This document shows positions 21,853 through 33,060 of a DNA stretch of 64,000 nucleotides, piece by piece. Position 1 is the stretch's first letter. Each line of letters starts with the position of its first letter. This DNA is from Setophaga petechia (lineage: Eukaryota > Chordata > Aves > Passeriformes > Parulidae): the NCBI GenBank assembly GCA_024362935.1, contig JANCRA010000060.1, forward strand, positions 3,383,501 through 3,447,500, written 5' to 3'. Under the pieces are notes generated by a model. That model was not told where the DNA came from and did no database searches. It saw only the letters and a program-made list of their open reading frames with translations. Both the position numbers and the translations under genes were made by a program.

Positions 21853-22144
21853 TGTCACCCTGGTTTTTTAAGATTCTCAAAGCCTTCTGATGTTAACATT
21901 CTTCTAAAGAACTTTATCACGCACTGTCTTGTAAATAATTTATTGTTTACATTCCTTCAATAGAAGAAGAGAGAATTGATAGACTGTTAGTGTGACCAGT
22001 GTCATTAGAGAAGTGTCACTGTCACCCTCCAATCCGTTGTCACCTTTGTAAAACTATAAATATAGGAGTCAGAAAAATAAATATCCCTTTTTTCCTTCAC
22101 CTTGAAAGCTGTGTACTTGTGTTCCTTCGTGTCCAATAGTGACA
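21853..22144 (+). mobile_element. Short solo LTR (group F), plus, exact 6-bp TSD
   Basis: A 292-bp element between exact GTCACC copies (21847-21852 and 22145-22150), starting TGTCACCC and ending TAGTGACA, so the outer six bases form an inverted repeat. Promoter order is clear: CCAAT at about 22029, TATAAATA at about 22055, AATAAATA at about 22076, then a 60-70 base R/U5. Compact and unlike groups A and B. Confidence 0.9.
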
Positions 22145-22252
22145 GTCACCTGTGGGCAGAAGGCCAGGGAGGGAAGGAGCCTGTGGCCCTTAGGGGATGG
22201 GTGAGGTGCCAGGGCTGCACCTCCTCACTGCTGCGCTCACCTCAGGGGTTAT

Positions 22253-22312
22253 GGGTGGAAATGATGGTCTTGGAGAGCTTTTCCACCCTAAATGACTCCA
22301 TGGTTCTGGTTG
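22253..22312 (+). mobile_element. Short CR1 tail, plus
   Basis: 'gaaatgatggtcttggagag', 'cttttccaccctaaatgact', 'ccatggttct' resemble the last 50 bases of CR1. Confidence 0.5.
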
Positions 22313-22429
22313 GCCTTGGGGGCTGTGGGGGGACCATGGCCCTGGTCTCACCTGTGTCTTGTGAAACGTGAGGTGAGAACAGAAACCAACAGCTCCTGAG
22401 GCTGAGCAGGACACCTCAAAGGGAATGGA

Positions 22430-22790
22430 TCCATGGAATAGAGTCCTCAGGGCTGGAAAAGGCCTCTCTGGTCATCAAGATCAACCAGCTCAACCATGTT
22501 CACTGCTGACCCATGTCCCCAGGTGTCCCATCCATGCTCCTTTTAAATCCCTCCAGGGATGGGAGCTCCACCCCTGCCCTGGGCAGCTGTGCCAGGGCTG
22601 GACAACCCTTTCAGTGAAGGAGTTGTGCCTTATATCCCACCTAAACCTTCCCTGGTGCAACTTGGGGCCATTTCCTCTCATCCTATTGCTTGTTTCCCAA
22701 GATTTCAGAGCTTCACCCCAGGGTCCCCCAGTGGGCTGGACCTCAGCTCCTGCCCACTGCTCCAGCCTGTGGCTCCTCTGCAAGCAAGGA
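22430..22790 (-). mobile_element. CR1 LINE fragment, minus
   Basis: Reverse CR1: 'tcagggctggaaaaggcctc', 'agatcaaccagctcaacc', 'gccctgggcagctgtgccag', 'ctttcagtgaaggagttgt', 'ggccatttcctctcatccta'. The right edge is diffuse. Confidence 0.85.
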
Positions 22791-23690
22791 GGGGTTTTCC
22801 ACAGCTGTCCCCACTCAGTTCTTGAGCCCAGCTCCTGGGAGATGCAGTTCCAGCAGCTCAGGCTCACCTCAGGGGCCTGAGAGCATGGGCTGCTCTGGAG
22901 GGTGGGACAGAAGGCCCAGGTTCCTACACCAAATTACCAGTTTGTCTTCATTAACTGTAAAAAGCCCTGGTGGGACTCCCTTCATTGAGGCTTCTGCAAG
23001 TGTCCAATGGAGAAAAGAGAGGCAAAAAACTGAGGAAGGCAGATAAGATGGAAAAAACCCTTATTATGAAACAAAGAAAAATCCCCATGACAGGCCAAGT
23101 GTGACTGGCTGCTCTTGATGCTGATTTTTCTGCTGTAAAATGAGAGATTATTAGGGTTAAATTAGGCAGCTGTTGCCACTTTTCAATAAAGTGGGCTGTG
23201 TCCATTAATGCCTGAAGATGCTTATTATTATTTATTGATATATAAAGCTGCTGTACAAGCTTTATTTAAAGGCATGCCAGGCACAATTACAATAATTTGC
23301 TAATGTAACGAAAGAATTTCCTATTATCCTAATGTCACCTTGCTAAAGCTCTGGTGATTTTTTTTCCTGCAATATCTTGCTACCAAGGGAATTCAGAATT
23401 CAGCACAGCTGCTCAGTTCAGTGTTGGTTTTGTGCCACTCACTGAGGTTACTTGGCTCGTGGGTGACTTGGATTATGAATTCAATAATTCAATTATGTTC
23501 AAGCAACATAAAACAAAGCATTGGTGCACAGAGAGCCCTGAAATGGTTGTTCATGAGGAATTTGAATGCCTCAAGTGGCCCCTGGCAGTCAGGTTGTGCC
23601 TGGGGCATGCTCAGAGGCTGCTGTGAGGTGGCTGCTCCTGCAGGAGAGGAGCATCTGCCCAGTGCTCCACTGCAGAGGAAAAGTCCAAAA
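22791..23690. other. No feature recognised
   Basis: Includes an AT-rich smooth stretch at 23215-23350 ('ttattattatttattgatat') that could be conserved non-coding DNA. No exon seen. Confidence 0.35.
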
Positions 23691-23699
23691 TCCTCCCCT

Positions 23700-23965
23700 G
23701 GAGTGAAAACCCGCAAGCCATAACCACCTTGTTAGGGTGAGGGAAAAGGCTTCTCCCAGCATGCCTTGCTGTGACATGCAGATTCAATGGATCCCATTGG
23801 CCCTTCCCCCTGGCTCCACCCCTGTGCCCTCACCCCATAGGCCCTGGTGTTCTGCCCTGCCCCTCATGGTCCCTATATCCCTCTGCTTTCCCTGTTCAGG
23901 GGCTCTTTGTGTCTGGATGCCTTTGAGGAAGAAGCTCAGTAAAGGCTTTCCTTAGAACCCCACAT
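23700..23965 (+). mobile_element. Possible LTR-like sequence, plus
   Basis: Promoter-like order: CCAAT-like 'cccattggcc', TATA-like 'ccctatatcc' (about 23872), 'cagtaaaggc' as a weak polyadenylation signal, then 'ttagaaccccaca'. No TSD was found, so this is tentative. Confidence 0.35.
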
Positions 23966-24135
23966 GAAGACATCCAGATCCCAGAAAAGCTGAAATCACC
24001 CAGCATGAGCACAGATGTTCCTGTGCCCCTGAGGTGTCTTTTTTCAAGATGCTTTTTTGGGAAGGTTGCAGCACTCTGGACACCACCCACTGTGACACTC
24101 CATGAGTCTGAGGGGCCAGGAAACAACAGCTTGGA

Positions 24136-24222
24136 GGAAGTTGGAGCAAACATCTTCCAGAGTCCCAGAGCCTTGTGGGAAGTTGGAACAAGCATATTCC
24201 AGAGTCCCAGAGCCTTGTGGGG
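24136..24222 (+). repeat. 42-bp direct repeat, two copies
   Basis: 'gaagttggagcaaacat' and 'gaagttggaacaagcat', each followed by 'attccagagtcccagagcct'-type sequence and 'tgtgg'. The copies differ at a few sites. Confidence 0.9.
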
Positions 24223-24323
24223 AGAGCTCTGCCAGCTCTGTGCCTGGGCTGGCTGAAGGACAGATGTTGGTGCAGATATGGAAGAGATAATTCAGGGTTA
24301 AAAGCCCAGCAGGGTCATCTCTG

Positions 24324-24897
24324 TGTCAGAACCCAGGACATTGCTCTGGCTGCCCTGGGTGATTGCAGACCCTGGCAGGGGGCTCAGAGACCTTGGCACG
24401 GAGTCAAAAACACCTGTGCCTTCCATTTTAACCCATGGAAACAATTACCAACTTCGTGTGAAGATTTACAAGCCACAAGGATTTGAGTAGAATGTTACTG
24501 AATTTTTCACTGGGTGAAAGTGTAGAATTTTGGGGTTTTAGAATTGGGGTTCAAGAAGCAAGATGGAGGAATCTGGGCATGTTCTGTCTTTCTCCTTCTT
24601 CTTGTCCTCCGTCTTCTGCTGTGATGGTGGCACTTCTGGATTTGTTTAGAGACAGACTGTCTAACATAGGTGATGGGTATTGGAAAATTATTGTAAATAA
24701 AGTACATATGGTTTTTAGTATAAAATGTTAGCACCACCCCAAGGGCAGGGACTGTGCCACAAACTGACCTGCCAGACAGATCTCAGCAGGTCAGAGAAAG
24801 AATGGAATAGATAAAACAAACAATCTTGAAAACCAGAGCTGAGGAATCCCAACTCCTTCAGTCACGGGGCTGGGATAAAAGACTCTTTAATACCTCA
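24324..24897 (+). mobile_element. Solo LTR, group B, plus
   Basis: Starts TGTCAGAACCCAGGACA and shares with 11780 the blocks 'gggggctcagagacc', 'gcaagatggaggaatct', 'ctaacataggtgatggg', 'agtataaaatgtt' and 'aacaaacaatcttgaaaa'. The 3' end near 'tttaatacctca' and the TSD are uncertain. Confidence 0.75.
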
Positions 24898-24959
24898 GGA
24901 GCCATTCAGCAACACAGAACCCAAGATCTCTGGTGCCAAAGGGGCTCAGGCCCCAACTA

Positions 24960-25470
24960 AGAATCAACATCTTTGTCTGGAGAGCAGATGTGGGATAAGA
25001 GAAAAGAAATATTCCTGACAGAGAGAGGCTGTTTTACAAACTATAAAAGACACACAGGTTATCATGGAGGTAGAAGCCTCTTACACACACCCTGAAAGTG
25101 TTTGAGACTTCTCCCCAGAGTTTGGGCACAAACCCCTGGTCACTTCCCTGGGGCCTGGGGGAGAGGGTCTCGATGCGTGCTCCAGCACAAATTGGTTGGT
25201 AAGAAACCCTGGATCCTAAGCTGTATTATTTCTTCCCTAGCTGTAAAATTAATTGTACTTTTAACCTTGCACTGTGTTTACCTATTGGTAGTTTCATTTT
25301 GTCCTTATTCCTGTGTAGTATTAGTTTGTTTTAAGTCTTATGTTTGTTAGGTTTGTGTCTGTTAAATAAATAATTCATTCTATAATAGACAAAATCAGCC
25401 ATTATTAAAGAACTTGTGAACCAGAGTGGGTTTTGGGGTGCTGGCCACCTCAATAAAGCTCCTGCCTGCT
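24960..25470 (+). other. Possible old LTR or ERV-derived sequence
   Basis: A promoter-like 'aaactataaaagacac' near 25035 and AATAAATAATTC near 25365 are followed by a GT-rich end ('gtgggttttggggtgctggc'). The order suggests a diverged LTR or leader, but there are no definable ends. Confidence 0.25.
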
Positions 25471-27060
25471 GCCAGAGGCCTGCATTTTGCTGCTTTTCAA
25501 CTGGTTTTGTTTTGTTGGGATTTTTTTCTGTGTGTGTTTTTCATAGTCTTTCATGTTTTTCACTATTTCTTTCTTTTTTTTTCCCCTCTGTAACTGAAAG
25601 CACTTGGTATACACCCTTTATTTTATTTCTTTCTCCTTTTTTTTTTTGTTTTTTTAATAGGAATAGTTTTCTTTAGGTTGGATTTCAGTAATGGTGGTCA
25701 GAGTGAGGGTTGATGTTCCTTTGCAGAAGCCAGGTGACTCCTTGGCTGGCACATGGATCACTCTAAGGACACCTGAACTGGTGTGTGTAGCTGTGACTGG
25801 GATGTTTACCCCTGGCAATGCCCAGCTCTGCTGCCATTTCCTGGAGAAAATTACATTTATCATTATTATGGATTTATCCTTACTATGAATTTATTCTTAT
25901 GGATGCATTTTAGAGCCTGAGGGTGGCTGCTGCTGTGATTCCATGAGGTGCTGATGGTCGTGGATGGGGCAGACAGGGGTGGTGGTACACACACCTGGAT
26001 CTGCTGGAATTCCCAGCTCTTGCTTGCTCTCAGATTCAGCTGTGCCAGGAGCAGCTGGAATAAAGGCAACTCCAGGCAGAGAAAATGTGGGAGAGGGCTC
26101 CAGGTGTTCATTTCAGGGAGAATAAATCAGCCTTATCTCTGCAGGAACACTCGTGCTTTTACTCCCATGGATTTTCAACAAAGGCCCAGCAGCCACTGAA
26201 ATGGGATGAAGCAGCTGCTGGGGGATGTGGTTCAAAGTCACCTCAGGTGTCCCAGGTGGGCACAATGCCAGCAGCAGGTGATACAGTTTACCTGGAATAT
26301 TACTCTGCACAGAGCAAAGCATCTTCCAGCAAACCCCCACCCACTATTCTGTGATTCCATGAAATGCCTTTGAAGCCTGAATATCAAATTTCTTTAAATT
26401 AGCCATGTCAAAAATTATTTTCATAAAACAAGAAAAACCCTGCATTTTCACCAAAGTTCAAACTTGGAACTTTCTGTGTGGTTTATTTTTCTTTCTCTTT
26501 CTTGTTCAAAATTGTTGATCATTTTTTGGCTATTTTGGAGGTTCTGGGTTCAAGCTGGCATGGTTGGAAAATATGCCAAAGAAAAGAAAGCAAATAGAAA
26601 GTTGGGAAATGGAACTGGGCAGGCACAAGAACTGCAAGGAGGAACAATTTCAATAATGGTGCATCTGTATTTGTGCCCCCTGCACATTTATATTGTTGCT
26701 GAGCTTTTATAAAAATGATGTTTGCTGCAAATGATGGATAATAGTGAAAATGTACCTGCTGTACAAAGGCAGCATTCTGCTTGGAAAGGGAACAGATTCT
26801 CCTTTGGGAGAGTTCTCCCTGTGGGCTGAAAGCAGGAAAGGAAGCTGTACCAAATGACTGTGACCATGAGGATTACACAAGGGGCAGGACTTGGAGTATA
26901 ATGAAACATTTGCCAAGGGTTCAGCCCAGGTCAGGAATTTCCATGTGTAACCTTTTAATACACAAATTAAAGTGGGGATCAGGGTGGTGTGATGGGCCTG
27001 CAGTGCAGCAGGGAGATCAGTGTAGGTGTCCAGGGAAACTGTGGATTCCTCATCCCTGGG
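25471..27060. other. No feature recognised
   Basis: T-rich tracts occur near 25500-25660; otherwise unique-looking. No credible exon or RNA gene. Confidence 0.35.
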
Positions 27061-27064
27061 AAGT

Positions 27065-27560
27065 AGAATCATGGAATATCCTGAGCTGGGAGGGATACAA
27101 CAGGATCATGGAATGACCCTGCACACACACCCCAACAGCCTCACCCTGGGCACCCCTGGCAGCTCCTGCAGCTCTGGCAGCCTCGGGGCCGTGCCCATTC
27201 CCTGGGGAGCCTGGGCAGTGCCAGCACCCTCTGGGGAAGAACCTTGCCCTGATCTCCAGCCTGAGCCTGCCCTGAGACAGCTCCAGCCATGCCCTGGAAT
27301 CCTGTCACTGGTCACAGAGACGAAATCAGCATCTTCCTCTTCTCTTCCCCTCACAAGGAAGCTGTAACTGCAATGAGCTCTCCCCTCAGTCACCTCCAGC
27401 TGAACAGACCAAGTGTCCTCAGCTCTTCCTTCTGGGCTTCTCCTCCAGACCCTTCCCCATCCTCATGTCCCCCCTTTGGACACTCTCTAATGGCTTTAGA
27501 TTTATTTTTAAATTGTGTTATCCAAAACTGCTCCCAGGACTCGAGGTAAGGCTGCACCAG
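27065..27560 (-). mobile_element. CR1 LINE fragment, minus (second subfamily)
   Basis: Reverse of the copy at 12935: 'ggaatatcctgagctgggag', 'cagcctcaccctgggcaccc', 'ccctctggggaagaaccttg', extending into 'tccccctttggacactctct' and 'ctgctcccaggactcgaggt', a deeper part of the 3' region than the other copies retain. Confidence 0.85.
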
Positions 27561-27574
27561 CTCTGAGCACTGTC

Positions 27575-27700
27575 CCAAGCCAAGCTGGAAGATGTTGGAG
27601 CAACCTGGGATATGGAAGGTGTCTCTGCCCTTGGCAGGGGTGGAATGGGATGAGCTTTAAGGTCCCTCCCAACCCAAACCATTTTATGAATCTGTGTGTT
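27575..27700 (+). mobile_element. CR1 LINE 3' end, plus
   Basis: 'gggatatggaaggtgtctct', 'gcagggg', 'tggaatgggatgagctttaa', 'ggtccctcccaacccaaacc', 'attttatgaatctg'. Abuts the opposite-strand CR1, forming a tail-opposed pair. Confidence 0.9.
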
Positions 27701-29060
27701 CAGGGTTGGGTTTTTTTTTGTGGTGGAGGTTTGAAATACCAAGATTTGAAGCTCATTATAAAGGTCACTGTGCAGCTGATGGGCAGAGCCCTTTGGAGCC
27801 ACCAGGCTAAAGTCTGATGGCAAATAATCAAGTCATTCCTGAAGGATTAATGCACTATTAATATGCAGGGTACACCATGAGAAAGATTTTCCAGAAGGGA
27901 AAGCCCAGTTTCAAAGTCACCAGCCTGTCACTACATTTCCCCCTGGCTTTTCAGCTATTTCCCTCATTTCTTACCACTGCCCTCATTTCCTGGGGATGAG
28001 CTGCAGGGGGCTGCTCCTGTTCTCTTGTGCAAAGAGGATCCTGAGCCAACCTTGGAAAAATTCCTGAGAGGCCCTGTAAAAAATACATGGCCTTGGTGTT
28101 AGATGACACAACACTTGTTTTGTTGAAAAATGTTCTTTAGAGCCGCTCATCTGGCCTAGAAACATATTTTTATTTAACTATTTATTTTTAAAAGGAAAGC
28201 TGTGATTCTTGTGTGCCTTTGTGGTGGGAGAAATAGTGAAAGCGTGGATGTATTACCCAGCTTGCTTCTGACTGAGTGCAGGGAACCAGGATTTCACCTC
28301 CAACATCACCTCACACTGTCTGGAGGTGGTGACATCCAAGGAGCTTGAGGGGGGAGGTTTGCAGCATATGTTGCAGTCAGAAGTGTGTTCAGCAGAAGCA
28401 AGGGAGCTGCTTTGCCAGGAAATATTTCAGGAGACCAGGATGTCCCACCTGAAGAGCCATTCCTTGATTAGAAACCTTTTCCTGACAAAGAATTCAAATT
28501 TGGCAATACTGAAATACTCTGTGATCTAAGTCCTGGCTTTATAAGAGGAGTACTGGCAGGAAAATAAAGTGGGATGAAGGAAATCTCCCAGAGTGACTAT
28601 GTCATTCTTATGTGTTCAAGGATTGGAGATTTTGCATTTTTAAAATCATTTGCATTTGGAAAGTTTCCCCCATTTCACCAGTGTCAGTACCCCGCATCAA
28701 AATCCCACATTTCCTTGCAGATTAAATGAAACTTTGTTCAAATAAAGCTCATTGGAAAGAGCTGCCAGAGCTGTGGAAGGGCAGCTCGAGCAGAGAGCTC
28801 TGCTGGTGTCCCTCACAGCCCTGCTCAGGCACCTGGCATGTCCAGAGCACAGCAGGGGCACTTAGGACCTGTTCTGACCCTTTGGGTCACTGAGGTGCCC
28901 TCAGGACAGGGCAGAGGTTGATGTTTGCTGTGCATCCATGGAAAGCTGTGCATGCCTACCCTGTCCTTGTCCAGCTGATCTGGAAAATCAATCTCCCTGG
29001 GGATTTTAGGAAGGCTCTTGTGGGATCTTGCCCACCTTTGAGTGGCTGCCAAGGTAGGAG
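27701..29060. other. Mostly unassigned; one dispersed duplicate
   Basis: Contains the block at 28628-28712 that reappears near 32632. Otherwise unique-looking. Confidence 0.35.
28628..28715 (+). repeat. Dispersed duplicate, copy 1
   Basis: 'gcatttttaaaatcatttgc', 'atttggaaagtttcccccat', 'ttcaccagtgtcagtacccc' match 32632-32725 with scattered differences. Family unknown. Confidence 0.75.
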
Positions 29061-29069
29061 TGAGGCACA

Positions 29070-29456
29070 GAACAGAACTCTCCAACTAGTTCAAGATAGA
29101 AAGGGGTATGTTCATTGACAGGGCTGGAAAGCAGAATCATTTCCGAAGGCCTGTGTGAAGAATCACAGGCTCCAGCTCTCTATTTAGCTAAAAAAGTCTT
29201 ACATATTCATATAATTCCTGAAACACCTAATACATATTCATTACCTAACCCCACCTACCCCTGTTTCATATTAAAATATATTTAAATGAGTCCAAAGTTC
29301 CTTCACACTTGTGCAGTCCTTCACCTTAAATGGTTCAGTGGGTTTGAAATGGGTCAGTGGGTTTAAAATAGGTCAGTGGGTTCTGAAATGGATCAGTGGG
29401 TTTGAAATGGGTCGGTGGGTTCTGAAATGGATCAGTGGGTTTGAAATGGGTCGGTG
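29070..29456 (-). mobile_element. Left part of a probable old LTR, minus, interrupted
   Basis: The 'gtatgttcattgacagggct' block looks like an inverted polyadenylation and R segment, followed by AT-rich U3-like sequence and the 18-19-bp tandem array. The likely continuation is on the far side of the younger LTR (29881 to about 30245). Ends not fixed. Confidence 0.35.
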
Positions 29457-29460
29457 AGTT
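29335..29460 (+). repeat. 18-19-bp tandem repeat, about 7 copies
   Basis: Units of 'ggtcagtgggtttgaaatg', with variants 'atcagtgggttt' and 'gtcggtgggttc'. The array resumes as 'ggtttgaaatgggtc' at 29881 after the LTR insertion. Confidence 0.9.
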
Positions 29461-29462
29461 TG

Positions 29463-29880
29463 TGTGGCATTCACATTCTCTGAAAAAATCCCTTCACCCA
29501 GGGTTTTTCTCCTGGAAAGCTGAGAAGCCTCAGAGAAAAGGAAAACAATTCTTATCTCGTTTGCTTCTCCTGTGTTGTGCTCACATGTGGAATGTGTTTG
29601 GAGATTGTTTACCCACAGGTGATTGTTCCATTGCATTCTGCTGGGAGTTGTTTTCACTCTTTGGCCAATCAGGGCCAAGCTGTGTCAGGACTCTGGAGAG
29701 AGTCACCAGTTTTCATTATTATCTTTTTAGCATTCACTCAGTATCCTTTCTGTATTCTTTAGTATAGCATAGTATTCTTTAATATAATATAGAATAATAA
29801 AGTAATAAATGAGCCTTCTGAGAACATGGAGTCACATGCATCATTCCTGCCTTTGTTGGGGCATTCCTGTAAATACAATA
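29463..29880 (+). mobile_element. Solo LTR, group A (subfamily 2), plus, inside a tandem repeat
   Basis: A 418-bp copy starting TGTGGCATTC and ending AAATACAATA. Flanks AGTTTG and GGTTTG match at 5 of 6, though the repeat context makes this weaker evidence. Contains 'ggccaatcagggcc' and 'aataataaagtaataaatga'. Same subfamily as 31426 and 42687, all ending in TA rather than CA. Confidence 0.85.
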
Positions 29881-30245
29881 GGTTTGAAATGGGTCTTTGG
29901 TCTCCTGAGGTCACAGTGACTCTTCACCTTTGCCTTTTTGGCTTTGGACCCCTTGGCTGTAGCTCAGGGTTCAGGGCCCAGGTGCAGCCATGGCCTCTTG
30001 TTTTCCACAGTCAGATCCACATCCCATCCTGCTTCTTTAAACACAGTAAAGACAAATACCTGATTTCTATCTTAGCCTTAATTTTTCCATCTGCTAACAA
30101 TTAACTCTCCCTTATTACCTCTACTCTTCTTGCTATACTCTTAATTGTTTCTATCCCCCCTTAATTAAATCTACCCAAACTTCTAACTCTTTCAGTTTCT
30201 TTAAACCCTTGACTCCAGAGGAGCAGCTCAGGGGTGTTCAGGGAC
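29881..30245 (-). mobile_element. Right part of the probable old LTR, minus
   Basis: Begins with the residual tandem unit, then pyrimidine-rich sequence, ending near 'ggtgttcagggaca'. Linked to 29070-29456 by position and the split repeat. Tentative. Confidence 0.3.
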
Positions 30246-31419
30246 AATAAGATGTTCACAACTTGCCTTCAGTCCAAGCGCTCCCTTCAGCACCACCCCA
30301 TTCCTGATTTTCTTTCTTGGTGCCCTCAGCCCGACTTCCAGTGTGAGAAACCACATCAGTAGTCAGGAAATGAAGCAGAGTTACCAGTGAGAAGGAGAAA
30401 ATTACTGGTTCAAAACTCCACCACTTGTTATTTGGAAAACCTTTTTCTTCCCCCATTTTCCCCTCACACCCCAAGCCACGCTCTCCCCCACTCCCTCCTG
30501 CTGTGTCTCTGCCTTGGCTTTCCAATGACCAGTATTTATCTCTCCCTTCCCCGATTTTAGGAGCAGGAATTCCCAGTGAAACATGGCTTTGGCTCAGTGC
30601 TCTACAGTCCAGTCTGCCTGGTGCACCATGTGATGGATGAGAGCGAGCAAAGCTGAGAGCAGGGCTAAGGTGAATCTGCCTGGATTTATTTCCCTCTTCT
30701 GTGCTTTGCTTTGTGTTTCTGCTGCCCCACAGCTGCCTGAACCCAGCCAGGTTTTAATGGGGAGACAGCAGCGAGCCAGGTTTGCTTTATGAATCAGGGG
30801 GAGCTGAAATTCTGCAGCACTGCACACCATTTTCAAAGGCAATTTCGTGGACAATTTTTTTCCTGATTCCAAGTGGTGTCTGGCCACATTTCTGCATGGA
30901 GCTCATCTAGGACACGCTGCCAAGCCTGAGATGTGAGGCCAGGCCTCTGTTCTCAGCTGTGTGATGCTCCACTGCAAGCTGGAGGAAAACAGAAAGGAAA
31001 ATGCCACGAGTTTTGGTGCCTCCTTCCTTCCCAGGGAGATTCTGCTGGGTGGCTGCATTGCACAGCTTTAGAGAGCACGTCCTTGAAAATTACAGCTCTT
31101 AGCTCTATTCTGTCTTCCTACACAGTGGTTTGGGATCTACAAATATTTTCTGTTCTAAAAGGAGAGGAAGGATCACAAGGTTATCAGCTGTGCTCAGACA
31201 CTGCCCGCACTGCTCCTTTGTGGAGAAGGACACTCAGAGAGCCCAATTTTCTGATTTGACATCCCACACAAGGAGAAGACTTCCAAAAATGATGGGAACT
31301 GAAATTGTGAGCATCATTATCCATATTTTTATCTCAGTTGGGGATCCTGGGTGGAGAAGAAGTGGGGTTGGCCCAGAGGAGGTTGAGCTGCTGCTCTGAT
31401 TAAAGAGCCCCCACAAATG
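30246..31419. other. No feature recognised
   Basis: Unique-looking sequence. Open frames lack domains. Confidence 0.35.
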
Positions 31420-31425
31420 ACAGAA

Positions 31426-31843
31426 TATTGTATTTGTAGGGGATGCCCTGATGAAGGCAAGAATGATTAATCTGACTCCTTGTTCTCAGAAGGCTAAGTT
31501 ATTATTTTAGAATACTACATTATATTAAAGAATACTATGCTATACTAAAGAACACAGAAAGGATACTCACTGAATGCTAAAAAGATAATAATGAAAACTG
31601 GTGACTCTCTCCAGAGTCCTGACACAGCTTGGCCCTGATTGGCCAAAGAGTGAAAACAACTCCCAGCAGAATGCAATGGAACAATCACCTGTGGGTAAAC
31701 AATCCCCAAACACATTGCACATGTGAGCACAATACAGGAGAAGCAAATGAGATCAGAATTGTTTTCCTTTTCTCTGAGGCTTCTCAGCTTCCCAGGAGAA
31801 AAAGCCTGGGGGAAGGGATTTTTCAGAGGATATGAATGCCACA
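31426..31843 (-). mobile_element. Solo LTR, group A (subfamily 2), minus
   Basis: A 418-bp copy, inverted relative to and very similar to 29463, reading TATTGTATTT...AATGCCACA. Flanks ACAGAA and ACAGGG agree at 4 of 6, both differences being A/G transitions. Confidence 0.85.
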
Positions 31844-32330
31844 ACAGGGCTTTGAAGGGACCAGCACAAGTGGCCATTGGAGCTGCCACCCAGACCAGCC
31901 CTCCTGTGTCCCCAGTGCTTGGAGCTCACCCCACTCTGAGAGGCTGGAGCTGTTTCCATGTGGCAGCAAACTGGGGGCATTTACTGCAGGGAGCACAATC
32001 ACCAGCTCAGTTATTATCCACTTTATGGGGTGAGCTTCTGTGTGCCCATTCCAATTCATCTGCTTGGCAAACTGGGAGCATTTCCTGGTTCATGAATCTC
32101 CAGTGAGCAGCTGGGGATGTCTGTGGGCTCAGGCTCGTTCCTATTTCAGCTGCAGACATTAGTGGGGTAAAGAATGAGCAGAGCCAAGGCACCAGCCACT
32201 GGTGTGGAGCCAGAAATTGCTTCTCAGGACACCTCTGGAAGCCAAATTGCTTCCCAGCACAGTTGTGATAACAGTGCTGCAGCAAATGCCATTTAAATAC
32301 AATTCCCTGCTAATGCAGGGGAGGGATGGG

Positions 32331-32402
32331 GAATACATAAACCAAATAATTAACGAATACATAAACCAAATAATTAACGAATACATAAACCAAATAATTA
32401 AC
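32331..32402 (+). repeat. Perfect 24-bp tandem triplicate
   Basis: Three identical units of 'gaatacataaaccaaataat' plus 'taac'. The absence of substitutions implies a recent origin. Confidence 0.98.
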
Positions 32403-32631
32403 ACTGCCTGGATGGCTCCAGTTCTGTACGTGGAAGGACAAGAGGGAAGCAAACAGTGGGGTGGAAGAGGATAGCTTTTCCTTGTAATTGTAAAATTTAA
32501 TTTGCTCTTGAAGGAAGAATCAAAATTACATTAAAGTGAATGCCAATTGATTTCAAAGGGGTTTGAATTGATTTCTGGAAACTATTGCTGGTTAAAATTG
32601 CCAGGGAAAGCCCATGAAGACTGACATCTTT

Positions 32632-32725
32632 GCATTTTTAAAATCATTTTCATTTAGAAAGTTTTCCCCATTTCATCAGTGTCAGTAAACCACATCCCCA
32701 AAGATCAAAATTGCACATTTCATAA
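32632..32725 (+). repeat. Dispersed duplicate, copy 2
   Basis: 'gcatttttaaaatcattttc', 'atttagaaagttttccccat', 'ttcatcagtgtcagtaaacc' match 28628-28715. Confidence 0.75.
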
Positions 32726-33060
32726 CTGACATTTTTACAGCCACTATGGCTGACCAGAGATGGGAACTCCTTTCTGGAAATAACTTAAAATATTTCTGTA
32801 CTATAAAATGGAAAGAAAACTGCTGCTTCCTAAGGAGGGACAAACCTCTTGTAAGGTGGCTTTATAAATATTAAACCAGCCATTTCATTTTTTTATGTTT
32901 TAAAACCTTTTCTCAAGGCTCAACTTTCCTGGAGCCCAGGCTCTTATGAGGGGAGTGGAGGTGATCTGGGAGGGAAAGCCGGGGTCCTGACATCCAAAGT
33001 TTCTGACATCCAGGGTTTCTGACATCCTGCTGGACATAAAGGATGTATTAACTCCAGCCC

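Larger units (their letters stand above)
31850..33055. other. Unassigned apart from small repeats
   Basis: Holds the 24-bp triplicate, the second dispersed duplicate and a 16-17-bp 'ttctgacatccagggt' triplet near 32985-33030. No gene. Confidence 0.35.

Noticed and set aside
23700..23965. Complete solo LTR
   Set aside because: Promoter-like motifs are present but no terminal duplication or clean ends were found, so only a tentative feature was kept.
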